Positions 8,055 through 16,164 of a stretch of 64,000 nt of DNA are shown piece by piece. The translations under genes and the position numbers were made by a program. This stretch comes from DASYAE01 sp036501535. Its GTDB lineage: Bacteria; Actinomycetota; Actinomycetes; Streptomycetales; Catenulisporaceae. How positions within the stretch are numbered: the stretch's first letter is position 1; every line of letters begins with the position of its first letter. The notes under the pieces were generated by a model. The model made no database searches, was not told the origin of the DNA, and was given only the letters and a program-made list of their open reading frames with translations. The stretch covers positions 7,352 through 71,351 of the forward strand of contig DASYAE010000205.1 of NCBI GenBank assembly GCA_036501535.1, given 5' to 3'.

Positions 8055-8801
8055 GTGCCGGACAGGTGGACCCGGCGGCCCGGACCCGTGGCCGTGCTGA
8101 CCGGCGCCGGCATCTCCACCGACTCCGGCATCCCGGACTTCCACGGCCCGCAGGGCGTGTGGACGCGGAACCCGGTCGCCGAGCTGAGCGCGAACTACCG
8201 CGACTACCTGCTCGACCCGGAGCTGCGGGTGCGCAGCTGGACCGCCCGCGGGGACAACCCCGCCTGGCGGGCCGAGCCGAACGCCGGGCACCGGGCGCTG
8301 GCCCGGCTGGAGAAGTCCGGGCGCTCGGTGCGGATCCTGACCCAGAACATCGACGGGCTGCACCAGCGGGCCGGCTCGACCCCGCGCAAGGTCCTCGAGC
8401 TGCACGGCAACATGTTCGAGGTGGTGTGCGTGAGCTGCGGCGCGCGCACCGCGATGCGGGCGGCGCTGGACCGGGTCGCGGCCGGCGAGCCGGACCCCGC
8501 CTGCCTCGACTGCGGCGGCGTCCTGAAGGCGGCCACCGTCATGTTCGGGCAGGAACTCGATCCGGAGGTGATCGGCGAGGCGGTGCTGATCGCGCGGGCC
8601 TGCGCGGTCTTCCTGGCGGTCGGCGGCTCGCTGCGGGTGCAGCCGGCCGCCGGCCTGTGCTCGGTCGCCGTGGACGCGGGCGCCGACCTGGTCGTGGTCA
8701 ACGACGAGCCGACCGACTACGACGAGCTGGCCACCGAGGTGGTGCGCGGGCGGATCTCGGACGAGCTGCCGCGCATCGTGGACGCACTCTGCGACGGTTG
8801 A
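8055..8801 (+). CDS. Sir2-family NAD-dependent protein deacylase
   Basis: The 248-residue protein shows the full sirtuin set: GAGIS (18-22) and PDFHGPQGVW for NAD binding, TQNID at 96-100, the catalytic His117 in LHGN, a zinc ribbon with C125, C128, C150 and C153, and GGSLRVQPAA near the C-terminal half. It removes acyl groups from protein lysines at the cost of NAD. The GTG start lies 2 bp after the Lrp stop, so the two are probably cotranscribed and translationally coupled. Substrates are unknown; acyl-CoA synthetases are common targets in actinomycetes. Confidence 0.93.
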   Translation: MPDRWTRRPGPVAVLTGAGISTDSGIPDFHGPQGVWTRNPVAELSANYRDYLLDPELRVRSWTARGDNPAWRAEPNAGHRALARLEKSGRSVRILTQNIDGLHQRAGSTPRKVLELHGNMFEVVCVSCGARTAMRAALDRVAAGEPDPACLDCGGVLKAATVMFGQELDPEVIGEAVLIARACAVFLAVGGSLRVQPAAGLCSVAVDAGADLVVVNDEPTDYDELATEVVRGRISDELPRIVDALCDG

Positions 8802-8892
8802 CCGGCCTGCGCCGACCGGCGGCGATGACCGGTCTGCGCTGATTGGTCTTGCCTGGCTGGCTTTGGCGCCGCGCTTCGGGTCTGATGGACGT

Positions 8893-10578
8893 ATGAGCGT
8901 TGACGGCGGCGGGATCACGGATCAGAAGACCACCCTTATGCGCAACGGAGCGATCTATTCGCGGGCCGATCCGTTCGCCACCGCGATGGTGGTCGAGGGC
9001 GGCACGGTTGCTTGGATCGGCTCCGAGGGCACCGCCTCCGCGCACGCCGAAGGCGTCGACGAGGTCGTCGATCTGCACGGCGCGCTGGTCACGCCGGCGT
9101 TCGTCGACGCGCACGTTCACGCCACCATGACCGGCGTCGCCCGCGCCGGCCTCGACCTGGCCGGCTGCGCCTCCTCGGCGGAGCTGCTCGACCGGGTCGC
9201 CACGCACGCCGCGACGCTGCCCTCCGACGCAGCGGTGATCGGCACCGGCTGGGACGAGACGCTGTGGGCGGACCGCGCCGTGCCGACGCCGGACGCGCTC
9301 GACCGCGCGGCGGGAGGCCGCAAGGCGTATCTCTCCCGCGTCGACGTGCACAGCGCGCTGGTCTCCGCGACGCTGCTCGCCGCGGTTCCCGGCGCGCGCG
9401 AGGCCGCCGGGTACGAGGACGGCGGCCCGCTCTCGCGCGAGGCGCACCACGAGGTCCGCGAGGCCGCGCTGGCCTCGATCACGCCGGCGCAGCGCGAAGA
9501 GGCCCAGCGCACCACGCTGCGCGCGGCCGCCGCGCTCGGCATCGGCGCGCTGCACGAGTGCGGCGGCCCGCGGATCAGCGGCGAGGCGGACTTCACCGCG
9601 CTGCTGGCGCTGGCCGCCGCCGAGCCCTCGCCGTACGTGTTCGGGTACTGGGGCGAGCTCACCGACCCGGTCAAGGCGATCGAGCTCGGCGCCGTCGGCG
9701 CGGGCGGGGACCTGTTCATCGACGGCGCGATCGGCTCGCACACGGCCTGTCTGCGCGAGCCGTACAGCGACGCGGCCGAGGAGGGCCGCGGCGAGCTGAC
9801 CCCGGCCGGGCACGCCGGCGCCGCGTATCTGAGCACTGAGGAGATCGGCGCGTTCCTGATCTCCTGCGTGGAGGCCGGCGTGCAGCCCGGCTTCCACGTG
9901 ATCGGCGACTACGGGCTCGACCTGCTGACGGCCGGCCTCGGCCTGGCGCACGACGTGGTGGGGGAGAAGCGGCTGCGGGCGGCCCGGGTGCGGGCCGAGC
10001 ACGTCGAGATGCCGGACGCCGACCACTTGAAGACCTTCGTCCGGCACGGCGTGGTCGTCTCCGCGCAGCCCGGCTTCGACGCGGCGTGGGGCGGACCGGA
10101 CGGCATGTACGCCCGGCGGCTCGGCGCCGCCCGGGCCGAGGCGATGAACCCCTTCGCCGACATGGCCGACGCCGGGATCATGCTCGCGTTCGGGTCCGAC
10201 TCGCCGGTCGTCCCGCTCGGGCCGTGGGCCGCGGTGCGCGCGGCGGCTTTCCACAACACGCCCTCCGCGCGCATGTCGGTGCGAGCCGCGTTCTCGACCC
10301 ACACCAGTGGCGGCTGGCGCGCGTTGCGGCCCGGAACGGCCGGCGTGCCCTCGCGCGAAGAGGGCGTCATCGAGCCGGGAAAGCCGGCGACTTACGCTGT
10401 GTGGCGTACCGGAGAACTGATCGTCCAGGCACCCCATGGCACGGTCGCCGCATGGTCCACCGACGTCCGCTCCGGAGGGCCGGGCCTGCCGGACCTTTCG
10501 CCGGGCGAGGATCTGCCGGTCTGCCTGCGCACGGTCGTCGGCGGCCGCGTCATCCACGACACGCCGGGCGAGTGGTGA
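8893..10578 (+). CDS. YtcJ-like metal-dependent amidohydrolase
   Basis: The 561-residue protein belongs to the amidohydrolase superfamily, of the YtcJ/exoenzyme regulatory protein type. It has the HxH metal ligands in VDAHVHATMTG, GTGWDE, a His in GFHVIGDYG and the catalytic Asp in AFGSDSPVVPLGPW. It probably hydrolyses a formamide, imide or similar C-N bond. Three in-frame starts are possible; ATG 8893 was preferred, with ATG 8863 and ATG 8938 as alternatives, because GGA precedes it and the peptide MSVDGGG still leads into the first beta strand. No pathway neighbours are present. Confidence 0.85.
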   Translation: MSVDGGGITDQKTTLMRNGAIYSRADPFATAMVVEGGTVAWIGSEGTASAHAEGVDEVVDLHGALVTPAFVDAHVHATMTGVARAGLDLAGCASSAELLDRVATHAATLPSDAAVIGTGWDETLWADRAVPTPDALDRAAGGRKAYLSRVDVHSALVSATLLAAVPGAREAAGYEDGGPLSREAHHEVREAALASITPAQREEAQRTTLRAAAALGIGALHECGGPRISGEADFTALLALAAAEPSPYVFGYWGELTDPVKAIELGAVGAGGDLFIDGAIGSHTACLREPYSDAAEEGRGELTPAGHAGAAYLSTEEIGAFLISCVEAGVQPGFHVIGDYGLDLLTAGLGLAHDVVGEKRLRAARVRAEHVEMPDADHLKTFVRHGVVVSAQPGFDAAWGGPDGMYARRLGAARAEAMNPFADMADAGIMLAFGSDSPVVPLGPWAAVRAAAFHNTPSARMSVRAAFSTHTSGGWRALRPGTAGVPSREEGVIEPGKPATYAVWRTGELIVQAPHGTVAAWSTDVRSGGPGLPDLSPGEDLPVCLRTVVGGRVIHDTPGEW

Positions 10579-10758
10579 GCCGCACGGCCGTTGTGGTGCG
10601 CCGGCGACAACCTGTAGCGCGAGCGGCGCAACCGGCACAATCCGAAGAATCGTCTACTACTATGCGCAAGCCTGAGGCGGCATCGGGCCGACAAGACATC
10701 CGGTCTCCTGCTTAGACGCATACCTTGGCGAGAAGAACGAGTGCGAGGAAGGCTGCGC

Positions 10759-12582
10759 GTGGCACGTCAGCGTCGGTTCACGGTCCACAGGCCCCGCCTG
10801 CGGCGGCCCCGGCCCGGCCGACACTGGCTGCCGCAGCTCGCCGCGGCCGGCTTCGGCGTGCTGCTCGTCCCGGCGTTCCCACCGATAGGGCTCTGGTGGC
10901 TGGCGCCGATCTGCGTCGCCGGATTCACGCTCTGCGCCCGCGCGGCCGCCGCGCACCGCGCCGCCCGCGGACTGCCGCGCGGCGCGACCGCCGCGGCCTG
11001 GACCGGATTCTGGTTCGGCGTCGGCTTCTGCGTGCCGGCCTTCCACTGGCTGACCACCATCGGCACCGACGCCTGGATCATCCTGGGCATCGTCGAGGCG
11101 CTCTACTTCGTCCCGCTGGGCGCCGCGACCGCGCTGACCGGCCGGCTGCGCGGGGCCGCGTTCTGGCAGGCCGCCGCGTGGGTCGGCGAGGAGGCGCTGC
11201 GCGACCGGTGGCCGCTGGGCGGCTTCTCGTGGGGCCGGCTCGCCTTCAGCCAGACCGACACCGTGTTCACCAAGCTCGCCGCGCTCGGCGGCGCGCCGCT
11301 GGTCACCTTCGCCACCGCGCTGACGGGCACCGTGCTGGCCTCGCTCGCGCTGACCGGGCGCCGCCGGCTGGCCCGCCCCGGCGGGGACCGGAGCGCCGAC
11401 CGGGCCGGGCTGACGCGCGGGGCGGTCGCCGCAGCGGTCGGCTGGGTCGCGCTGGTCGTCGGTCTGCCCGCGGTCGGGTGGCTGGTGCCGATCCAGACCA
11501 CCGCCGGTACACCGCTGGAGCTGGCCGCGATCCAGGGCAACGTGCCGCGCTCCGGCCTGGACTGGTACGGCCAGGCCTTCGCAGTGCTGAACAACCACGT
11601 CGCGGTCACCGAGCAGTACGCCGCCGAGGTCGCCGCCGGCAAGGCGCCGCGGCCGGCCGCGGTGTTCTGGCCCGAGGACTCGGACGACATCGACCCGTAC
11701 ACCAACGCGCTGGCCGCCCAGGAGATCACGCAGGCCGCCAAGGCGGTCGGCACCCAGATCCTGATCGGCACCGTGGTCACGGTGGACTCCACGCACGACA
11801 AGAACGAGGGCGTGGTCTGGGATCCGAGGACCGGGCCCGGCGCCGTCTACGTCAAGCAGCACCTGGTGCCGTTCGGCGAGTACATCCCGTTCCGGTCGCT
11901 GGTCACCAAGCTGGTCAGCGAGGAGAGCCTGGTCCCGGTGGACGACATCCCCGGAACGGCGCCGGGCGTGCTCACCGTCGGCGGGGTCAAGATCGCCGAC
12001 GTGATCTGCTTCGAGGTCGCGTTCGACGGGACAGTGCGCGACGCGGTGCGCGGCGGCGGCGGGGTCCTGGTCGTGCAGACGAACAACGCGGACTACGGCC
12101 ACACCTGGCAGCCGGCCCAGCAGCTGGCCATATCGCAGCTGCGCGCGGTCGAGTCCGGCCGACCGGTGATGATCGCGGCCACCAGCGGGATCTCCGGCTA
12201 CATCACCCCGGACGGGGCGATCCACCAGCAGACCGGACAGTTCACCCCGGCCGTGGTGGCCGCCGACGTGACGCCCAGGACCGGCCTCACCATCGCCGAC
12301 GAGGTGGGCGACTGGCCCGAGATCGCGCTGGCCCTCGCCGCGCTCGCGGGCTCCATCGCAGCGGTCTATTTGGGGCGCCGCACCGCGATGCGGGGACGCC
12401 GGACGCCTTCCGTTAGTCTTGCCGCTGCAGCCGCGCTCCCCGGGCCCAGCGGCGAGCCCGAAGCCGCGCCGGCTGCTGCGCCCGCGCTCCCCGCGCCGGT
12501 CACGGCCGGCCGCGCCGGGTCCGCCGCACCCGGGCAGAGCGTCGGGCAACCACCACAAACAGCAAGGAAGGCCCACACGTGA
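10759..12582 (+). CDS. lnt: Apolipoprotein N-acyltransferase
   Basis: The roughly 607-residue protein has an N-terminal set of transmembrane helices followed by a nitrilase-type catalytic domain outside the membrane. The triad residues are visible: Glu in VFWPEDSDD, Lys in KQHLVPFGEY and Cys in DVICFEVAF. It transfers a third acyl chain to the N-terminal cysteine of lipoproteins. GTG 10759 was chosen over GTG 10741 because GAGGAAGG (10745-10752) is correctly spaced for it. A Pro/Ala-rich tail of about 70 residues follows the last helix. The stop overlaps the start of the mannosyltransferase gene (GTGA), the actinobacterial Lnt-Ppm pair that is a single fused protein in mycobacteria. Confidence 0.9.
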   Translation: MARQRRFTVHRPRLRRPRPGRHWLPQLAAAGFGVLLVPAFPPIGLWWLAPICVAGFTLCARAAAAHRAARGLPRGATAAAWTGFWFGVGFCVPAFHWLTTIGTDAWIILGIVEALYFVPLGAATALTGRLRGAAFWQAAAWVGEEALRDRWPLGGFSWGRLAFSQTDTVFTKLAALGGAPLVTFATALTGTVLASLALTGRRRLARPGGDRSADRAGLTRGAVAAAVGWVALVVGLPAVGWLVPIQTTAGTPLELAAIQGNVPRSGLDWYGQAFAVLNNHVAVTEQYAAEVAAGKAPRPAAVFWPEDSDDIDPYTNALAAQEITQAAKAVGTQILIGTVVTVDSTHDKNEGVVWDPRTGPGAVYVKQHLVPFGEYIPFRSLVTKLVSEESLVPVDDIPGTAPGVLTVGGVKIADVICFEVAFDGTVRDAVRGGGGVLVVQTNNADYGHTWQPAQQLAISQLRAVESGRPVMIAATSGISGYITPDGAIHQQTGQFTPAVVAADVTPRTGLTIADEVGDWPEIALALAALAGSIAAVYLGRRTAMRGRRTPSVSLAAAAALPGPSGEPEAAPAAAPALPAPVTAGRAGSAAPGQSVGQPPQTARKAHT

Positions 12583-13370
12583 CCGCCCAGACCAGCCCGG
12601 CCGAAGACGACTCGGCGCAGGCGAGCGAACTGAACCCGGTCCTGGTGATCATTCCGACCTACGACGAGTCGGAGAACCTCGAGCGGATCGTGGCCCGGGT
12701 GCACGAGCACAACCCGCAGGTGCACATCCTGGTCGCGGACGACAACAGCCCGGACGGGACCGGCGACATCGCGGACAAGCTGGCCGCGAAGGACGACCGG
12801 CTGCACGTGCTGCACCGGCCCGGCAAGCAGGGGCTCGGCGCGGCCTACCTGGCCGGGTTCCGGTGGGGTCTGGAAGCCGGCTACAAGGTGCTGATCGAGA
12901 TGGACGCGGACGGCTCGCACCGGCCGGAGGACCTGCCGCGGCTGCTTGAGGCGCTCTCGGCGCAGCACGCGGACCTGGTGATCGGCTCCCGGTGGGTGCG
13001 CGGCGGCAAGACGGTCAACTGGCCGCTGCACCGCAAGGTGATCTCCCGGGTCGGCAACACCTACGTCCGGTTGGCCACGGGCCTGAGCGTGCACGACGCG
13101 ACCGGCGGCTACCGGGTATTCCGGGCCGCCACGCTGGAGGGGCTCGGCATCGACGAGGTGGCCTCGGCAGGGTACTGCTTCCAGGTGGACATGGCCCGGC
13201 GGGCCGTGCGCAAGGGCTTCAAGGTGGTCGAGGTGCCGATCGTGTTCGTGGAGCGGGAGTTCGGCACCTCGAAGATGAGCACGGACATCGTGTTCGAGGC
13301 GCTGTGGCGCAGCACCGTGTGGGGTTTCCAGGACCGGCTCGGCAGGTTCACCGGCCGCAAGGCGGCGTGA
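12579..13370 (+). CDS. Polyprenol-phosphate mannosyltransferase (GT2)
   Basis: The 263-residue GT2 enzyme begins with a low-complexity linker and then shows VLVIIPTYDESENL, VADDNSPDGTGD and the metal/nucleotide site IEMDADGSHRPEDLP. It has no C-terminal membrane helices, as in DPM1-type synthases. It would move mannose from GDP-mannose to polyprenol phosphate for protein O-mannosylation and cell-envelope glycans. It is translationally coupled to lnt, whose membrane domain may anchor it as reported for mycobacterial Ppm. The guanylyltransferase-like gene at 23 kb could be related to its GDP-mannose supply. Confidence 0.92.
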   Translation: MTAQTSPAEDDSAQASELNPVLVIIPTYDESENLERIVARVHEHNPQVHILVADDNSPDGTGDIADKLAAKDDRLHVLHRPGKQGLGAAYLAGFRWGLEAGYKVLIEMDADGSHRPEDLPRLLEALSAQHADLVIGSRWVRGGKTVNWPLHRKVISRVGNTYVRLATGLSVHDATGGYRVFRAATLEGLGIDEVASAGYCFQVDMARRAVRKGFKVVEVPIVFVEREFGTSKMSTDIVFEALWRSTVWGFQDRLGRFTGRKAA

Positions 13371-13389
13371 CGGGGGGCGGATACGCCAA

Positions 13390-13429
13390 CGGCCCCGGCG
13401 GGCGGACGATGGGTCCGATGCCGGGGCCG
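13390..13429. terminator. Perfect 10-bp inverted repeat after ppm
   Basis: CGGCCCCGGC (13390-13399) and GCCGGGGCCG (13420-13429) are perfect inverted copies with a 20-nt loop, located just after the mannosyltransferase stop and before the convergent rbpA end. There is no U-tract, so it may be a factor-independent stall site or just a stable hairpin. Confidence 0.4.
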
Positions 13430-13570
13430 CTGCATGTGCCGGGCTTGGGTGTGCCGACCGGGTTGTGCAGAGTAAGTTCGAGTGCTGCCGCCGGGCCGAC
13501 TCAGGGGGCTTCGACTGCTGCGCCTGTGCTCATCGAAAACCTGTGCTCGTTGGAGAACCAGGTCCTGCGC

Positions 13571-14143
13571 CTACTGCGAAGCCCCGGACCGGCGCGACGC
13601 CGGAGCGGCCTTGGCCGGCGCGCTCTTGCGCGCGGGGGCCGCGCTCTTCTTGGCCGGCGCCTTCTTGGTCGCGGGGGCGGTCCGCCCGGACGGCGTTCCC
13701 GCGGGCCGGGCCGCCGGCGCTCCGGTGGCCGGGTCGATGAGGGCCGTGCCCGCCTGCGCCGCGCGGGCGCTGGGAGCCGTCCTCGGCGGTGCGGTCGAGT
13801 AGCCCCTGCTCATGCCGCCGCCGCGCAGCACCTCCAAGCGTTCCGCCAGGACCTCCTCCAGGTCCGCCACGGTACGCCGCTCCAGCAGCATGTCCCAGTG
13901 GGTCCGCGCGGGCTTGCCCGGCTTCTCCTCGGGGGCCTCGCCGTCCACCCGCAGCGCCATCGCGCCGCAGACCCGGCACTCCCACTGCGCCGGCACGTCG
14001 GCCTCCAGCGAGAAGGGCACCCCGAACCGGTGTCCGTGTGGGCAGCTGTATTCCACGTCCTGCCGGGGGGCGAGGTCTATTCCGTTGTCCGTCTCGTAGC
14101 TTGTGGCACCGAGCCGGGTGCCGCGGAGTGCCCGTTCGGCCAT
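13571..14143 (-). CDS. rbpA: RNA polymerase-binding protein RbpA with a long basic tail
   Basis: RbpA binds the principal sigma factor and RNA polymerase and stabilises open complexes in actinobacteria. The first 113 residues match the family: ATSYETDNG, zinc ligands in SCPHGH (C34) and WECRVCG (C56, C59), a basic linker GKPARTHWDML and the sigma-interaction helix TVADLEEVLAERLEVLRGG. Known RbpA proteins end near here (about 111-124 residues). This one continues for about 77 residues, ending in an Ala/Lys/Pro-rich segment with ATKKAPAKKSAAPARK. The start is ATG 14141-14143 with AGGAGG upstream. A sigma-R-type promoter lies 67 bp upstream. It is convergent with ppm. Confidence 0.93.
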   Translation of the reverse strand: MAERALRGTRLGATSYETDNGIDLAPRQDVEYSCPHGHRFGVPFSLEADVPAQWECRVCGAMALRVDGEAPEEKPGKPARTHWDMLLERRTVADLEEVLAERLEVLRGGGMSRGYSTAPPRTAPSARAAQAGTALIDPATGAPAARPAGTPSGRTAPATKKAPAKKSAAPARKSAPAKAAPASRRSGASQ

Positions 14144-14519
14144 TCCGCCACGCCTCCTGTCCGCGGCCGTACGCCGCGCTTGCCGCATTTATGTCTCTGT
14201 GAGCTGTTCAACGGTGCAAAGCCCCGTCTTGTTCCCGCCGGGTAACCGTCCGGCGCCGGCGCATGCGACCGATACCGCCAGCAGCGGCTATACCCGTACC
14301 GTGTGACTACACACGGATACAAGGGAGTGAATCTCGGACGCGGCCGCGCAGCCCCGGGCGCCCGACCCGCATCGACCAGGGCACAGCTGTGCTGCGAAGC
14401 GGCAAAACCTTGGTCAAAGGCAGTGGAAGCGGCCGCGACGGCGGACCGGAGGCGGCAGAATACGAGACCTGCTCACCGATCTTGCACATCGCCACGGCAC
14501 CGGAAGGGGACGGCCGACC
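14144..14519. other. Divergent regulatory region between rbpA and a membrane protein gene
   Basis: This 376-bp region contains no supported gene. The half nearest rbpA holds its sigma-R-type promoter (listed separately). The central part has TATACC and other AT-richer steps around 14280-14330 that may hold the promoter for the plus-strand gene at 14520, though I cannot fix it. Confidence 0.5.
14210..14235 (-). promoter_or_regulatory. Sigma-R-type promoter of rbpA
   Basis: On the minus strand GGAAC (14231-14235) and GTT (14210-14212) are separated by exactly 18 bp. Established knowledge: Streptomyces SigR, the thiol-stress ECF sigma factor, uses GGGAAT-18/19-GTT, and rbpA is one of its targets. 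The predicted transcript would have a leader of about 60 nt containing AGGAGGC ahead of the ATG. Confidence 0.72.
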
Positions 14520-16091
14520 ATGAGCGGCGCCGCGGCCCAGGCCGGGCCGGTCCCGGAGCTGTCGGCTGCCTCGGGCGGCGAAGGTCCCGCCGAGCCTGCG
14601 CAGCGCGACGCCACCCGCTACCTGTGCGCGGCGGCCCATCTCAACCCCGAGTTCACCCGGCGCGCCGTGCGCGAGGTGATGGTCGCCGAGCACCGGCTGC
14701 CCGCCCCGCCCTTCGGCTTCGACCCGGCCACCGTGCTGCGGCACTGCGTGGCCGCGCGGGCCCGGGGCATGTACCGGGACGCCGCGATCGTCGTCGTGCT
14801 CATCGTCGCGCTGCTCGTCGCGCCGTGGACCGCCGCGGCATGGCTCGCCTGGCTCGCCGGGCTGCGGGTGCTCGTCCTGGCCGGCGGCCGGCGCGACGGC
14901 GACGCGGGCCGCAACCGCAGCGGCGCGGCGCGCGCGGCGGCCCGCTATTTCGCGGCGCTCTGGGTGGCCGCCGGGCTCCTCCTGCTGGTGCTCGTGTTCA
15001 CCCGGCTCGACCCCTATGACATCCGGTCCGTCTGGCACCTCCCGGACGCGGTGTCCGCCGGGGTCGGCGAGTGGATCGGCGTCCCGCTGGCGGCCGCGGC
15101 GCTGTGCTGGCTGGCGGTGCTCGCCGAGCAGATCGCCAGCTACGTGACGGTGGCCGAGCGGCTGCGGCACGACGGTTTCACCCCGAGCCGGTGGCTGTCC
15201 GCCGAGCCGGCCTGGACCCAACAGGCGCTCTCGGTGCTCGGCGGGCGGCTGGCCGACGGGCGGCTCGCCCGCCGCCCGGTGCTCGACCCGGCCAACCCGT
15301 TCCTCGGCGCCGGGCGGCAGGTGCTGCGGCGGCGCTGGCTGGTCGAGCTGGGGCCGGCGACCACCGCCTCAGCCCCCTTCGACACCGCCGACCTGCTGGA
15401 CCGGATCTGCGAGCGGCTCGCGGCCGGCTTCGGCCCGCTCGACCCGGCCGGCTCGGCCAGCCCGGTCGGCGTGTCGGTGGACGAATACACCGTGTCGACC
15501 GCCCCGGCCCTGGCCGCGGTGCTCGGCGAGTCGGCCGGCGCCGCGCAGGGCTCGGTCCGGCTGCTGCCGGACGCGCCGGCGTCCGGATGGGCGGGCGGCG
15601 GGCCGCGCACGTTCCGCCGGGTGCGGGTCGGCGGCGACGCATCGGGCCTGAATGTCACGGTATTCCTGAACGCGTCGGCGGGCGCCGGCCTGCTGCAGGT
15701 CGAGCTGTACGGGCACGTACTCGGTGCGATCGCCTCGCGCTACCGCGTGGCGGACCGCACGCCGCCGTTCGGCGCGGCGGCGGCCCTGCGCTGCGCGACG
15801 CGGGCGTTCCGGATGACGCCGGCCGCGGTCTTCAGCGCCCCGGCCTCGGCCGTGCGGGTCGCGGCCGACCCGGTGCTGCGCCGGCACAACCGGGCCCTGC
15901 TCGCCCACGCCGCGGCCGCCGGGACCGCGGTCAACGCCGGGGCGCGGTTCGACCTGCGGGAGGCGGCGGCCGAGCAGCCGGGCGTCGACCAGCTCGCGGA
16001 CGAGGACGCGAACCTGTACCTGGCCGTCATCGAGCGGCGGGTGCGGGAGGAGCTGCGGCCGCTGATGCCGGCCGGCTCGACCGAGTTCTGA
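14520..16091 (+). CDS. Integral membrane protein of unknown function
   Basis: The 523-residue protein is not recognised as a named family. The first 80 residues are soluble, containing RYLCAAAHLNPEFTRRAVRE. Hydrophobic segments follow near 87-121, 143-161 and 184-205. The remaining 300 residues appear soluble and lie after the last helix, with features such as RRRWLVELGPATT, a beta-rich middle, and a C-terminal helix ending ERRVREELRPLMPAGS. Cytosolic placement of the large domain is likely but unproven. No catalytic signature is seen. It is divergent from rbpA and convergent with the SpoIIE-type phosphatase. Similar proteins seem to occur in streptomycetes as hypothetical membrane proteins. 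Confidence 0.8.
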   Translation: MSGAAAQAGPVPELSAASGGEGPAEPAQRDATRYLCAAAHLNPEFTRRAVREVMVAEHRLPAPPFGFDPATVLRHCVAARARGMYRDAAIVVVLIVALLVAPWTAAAWLAWLAGLRVLVLAGGRRDGDAGRNRSGAARAAARYFAALWVAAGLLLLVLVFTRLDPYDIRSVWHLPDAVSAGVGEWIGVPLAAAALCWLAVLAEQIASYVTVAERLRHDGFTPSRWLSAEPAWTQQALSVLGGRLADGRLARRPVLDPANPFLGAGRQVLRRRWLVELGPATTASAPFDTADLLDRICERLAAGFGPLDPAGSASPVGVSVDEYTVSTAPALAAVLGESAGAAQGSVRLLPDAPASGWAGGGPRTFRRVRVGGDASGLNVTVFLNASAGAGLLQVELYGHVLGAIASRYRVADRTPPFGAAAALRCATRAFRMTPAAVFSAPASAVRVAADPVLRRHNRALLAHAAAAGTAVNAGARFDLREAAAEQPGVDQLADEDANLYLAVIERRVREELRPLMPAGSTEF

Positions 16092-16164
16092 CCCGCGGTT
16101 CGTTCGCAGCTGGCTGATGCCCGCTCAGGCGCCTGATTCCGGGCGCGCTGCGGTCGCCGGCGGC

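Noticed and set aside
8055..8801. Sirtuin as a defence (Thoeris/SIR2-type) component
   Set aside because: It has the zinc ribbon and length of a standard deacylase, with no defence partner gene nearby.
10741..10758. GTG at 10741 as start of lnt
   Set aside because: The Shine-Dalgarno-like GAGGAAGG lies inside it and fits the GTG at 10759.
12579..12582. Possible frameshift splitting a fused Lnt-Ppm protein
   Set aside because: A GTGA overlap with separate coding frames is the normal arrangement outside mycobacteria; there is no sign of a broken gene.
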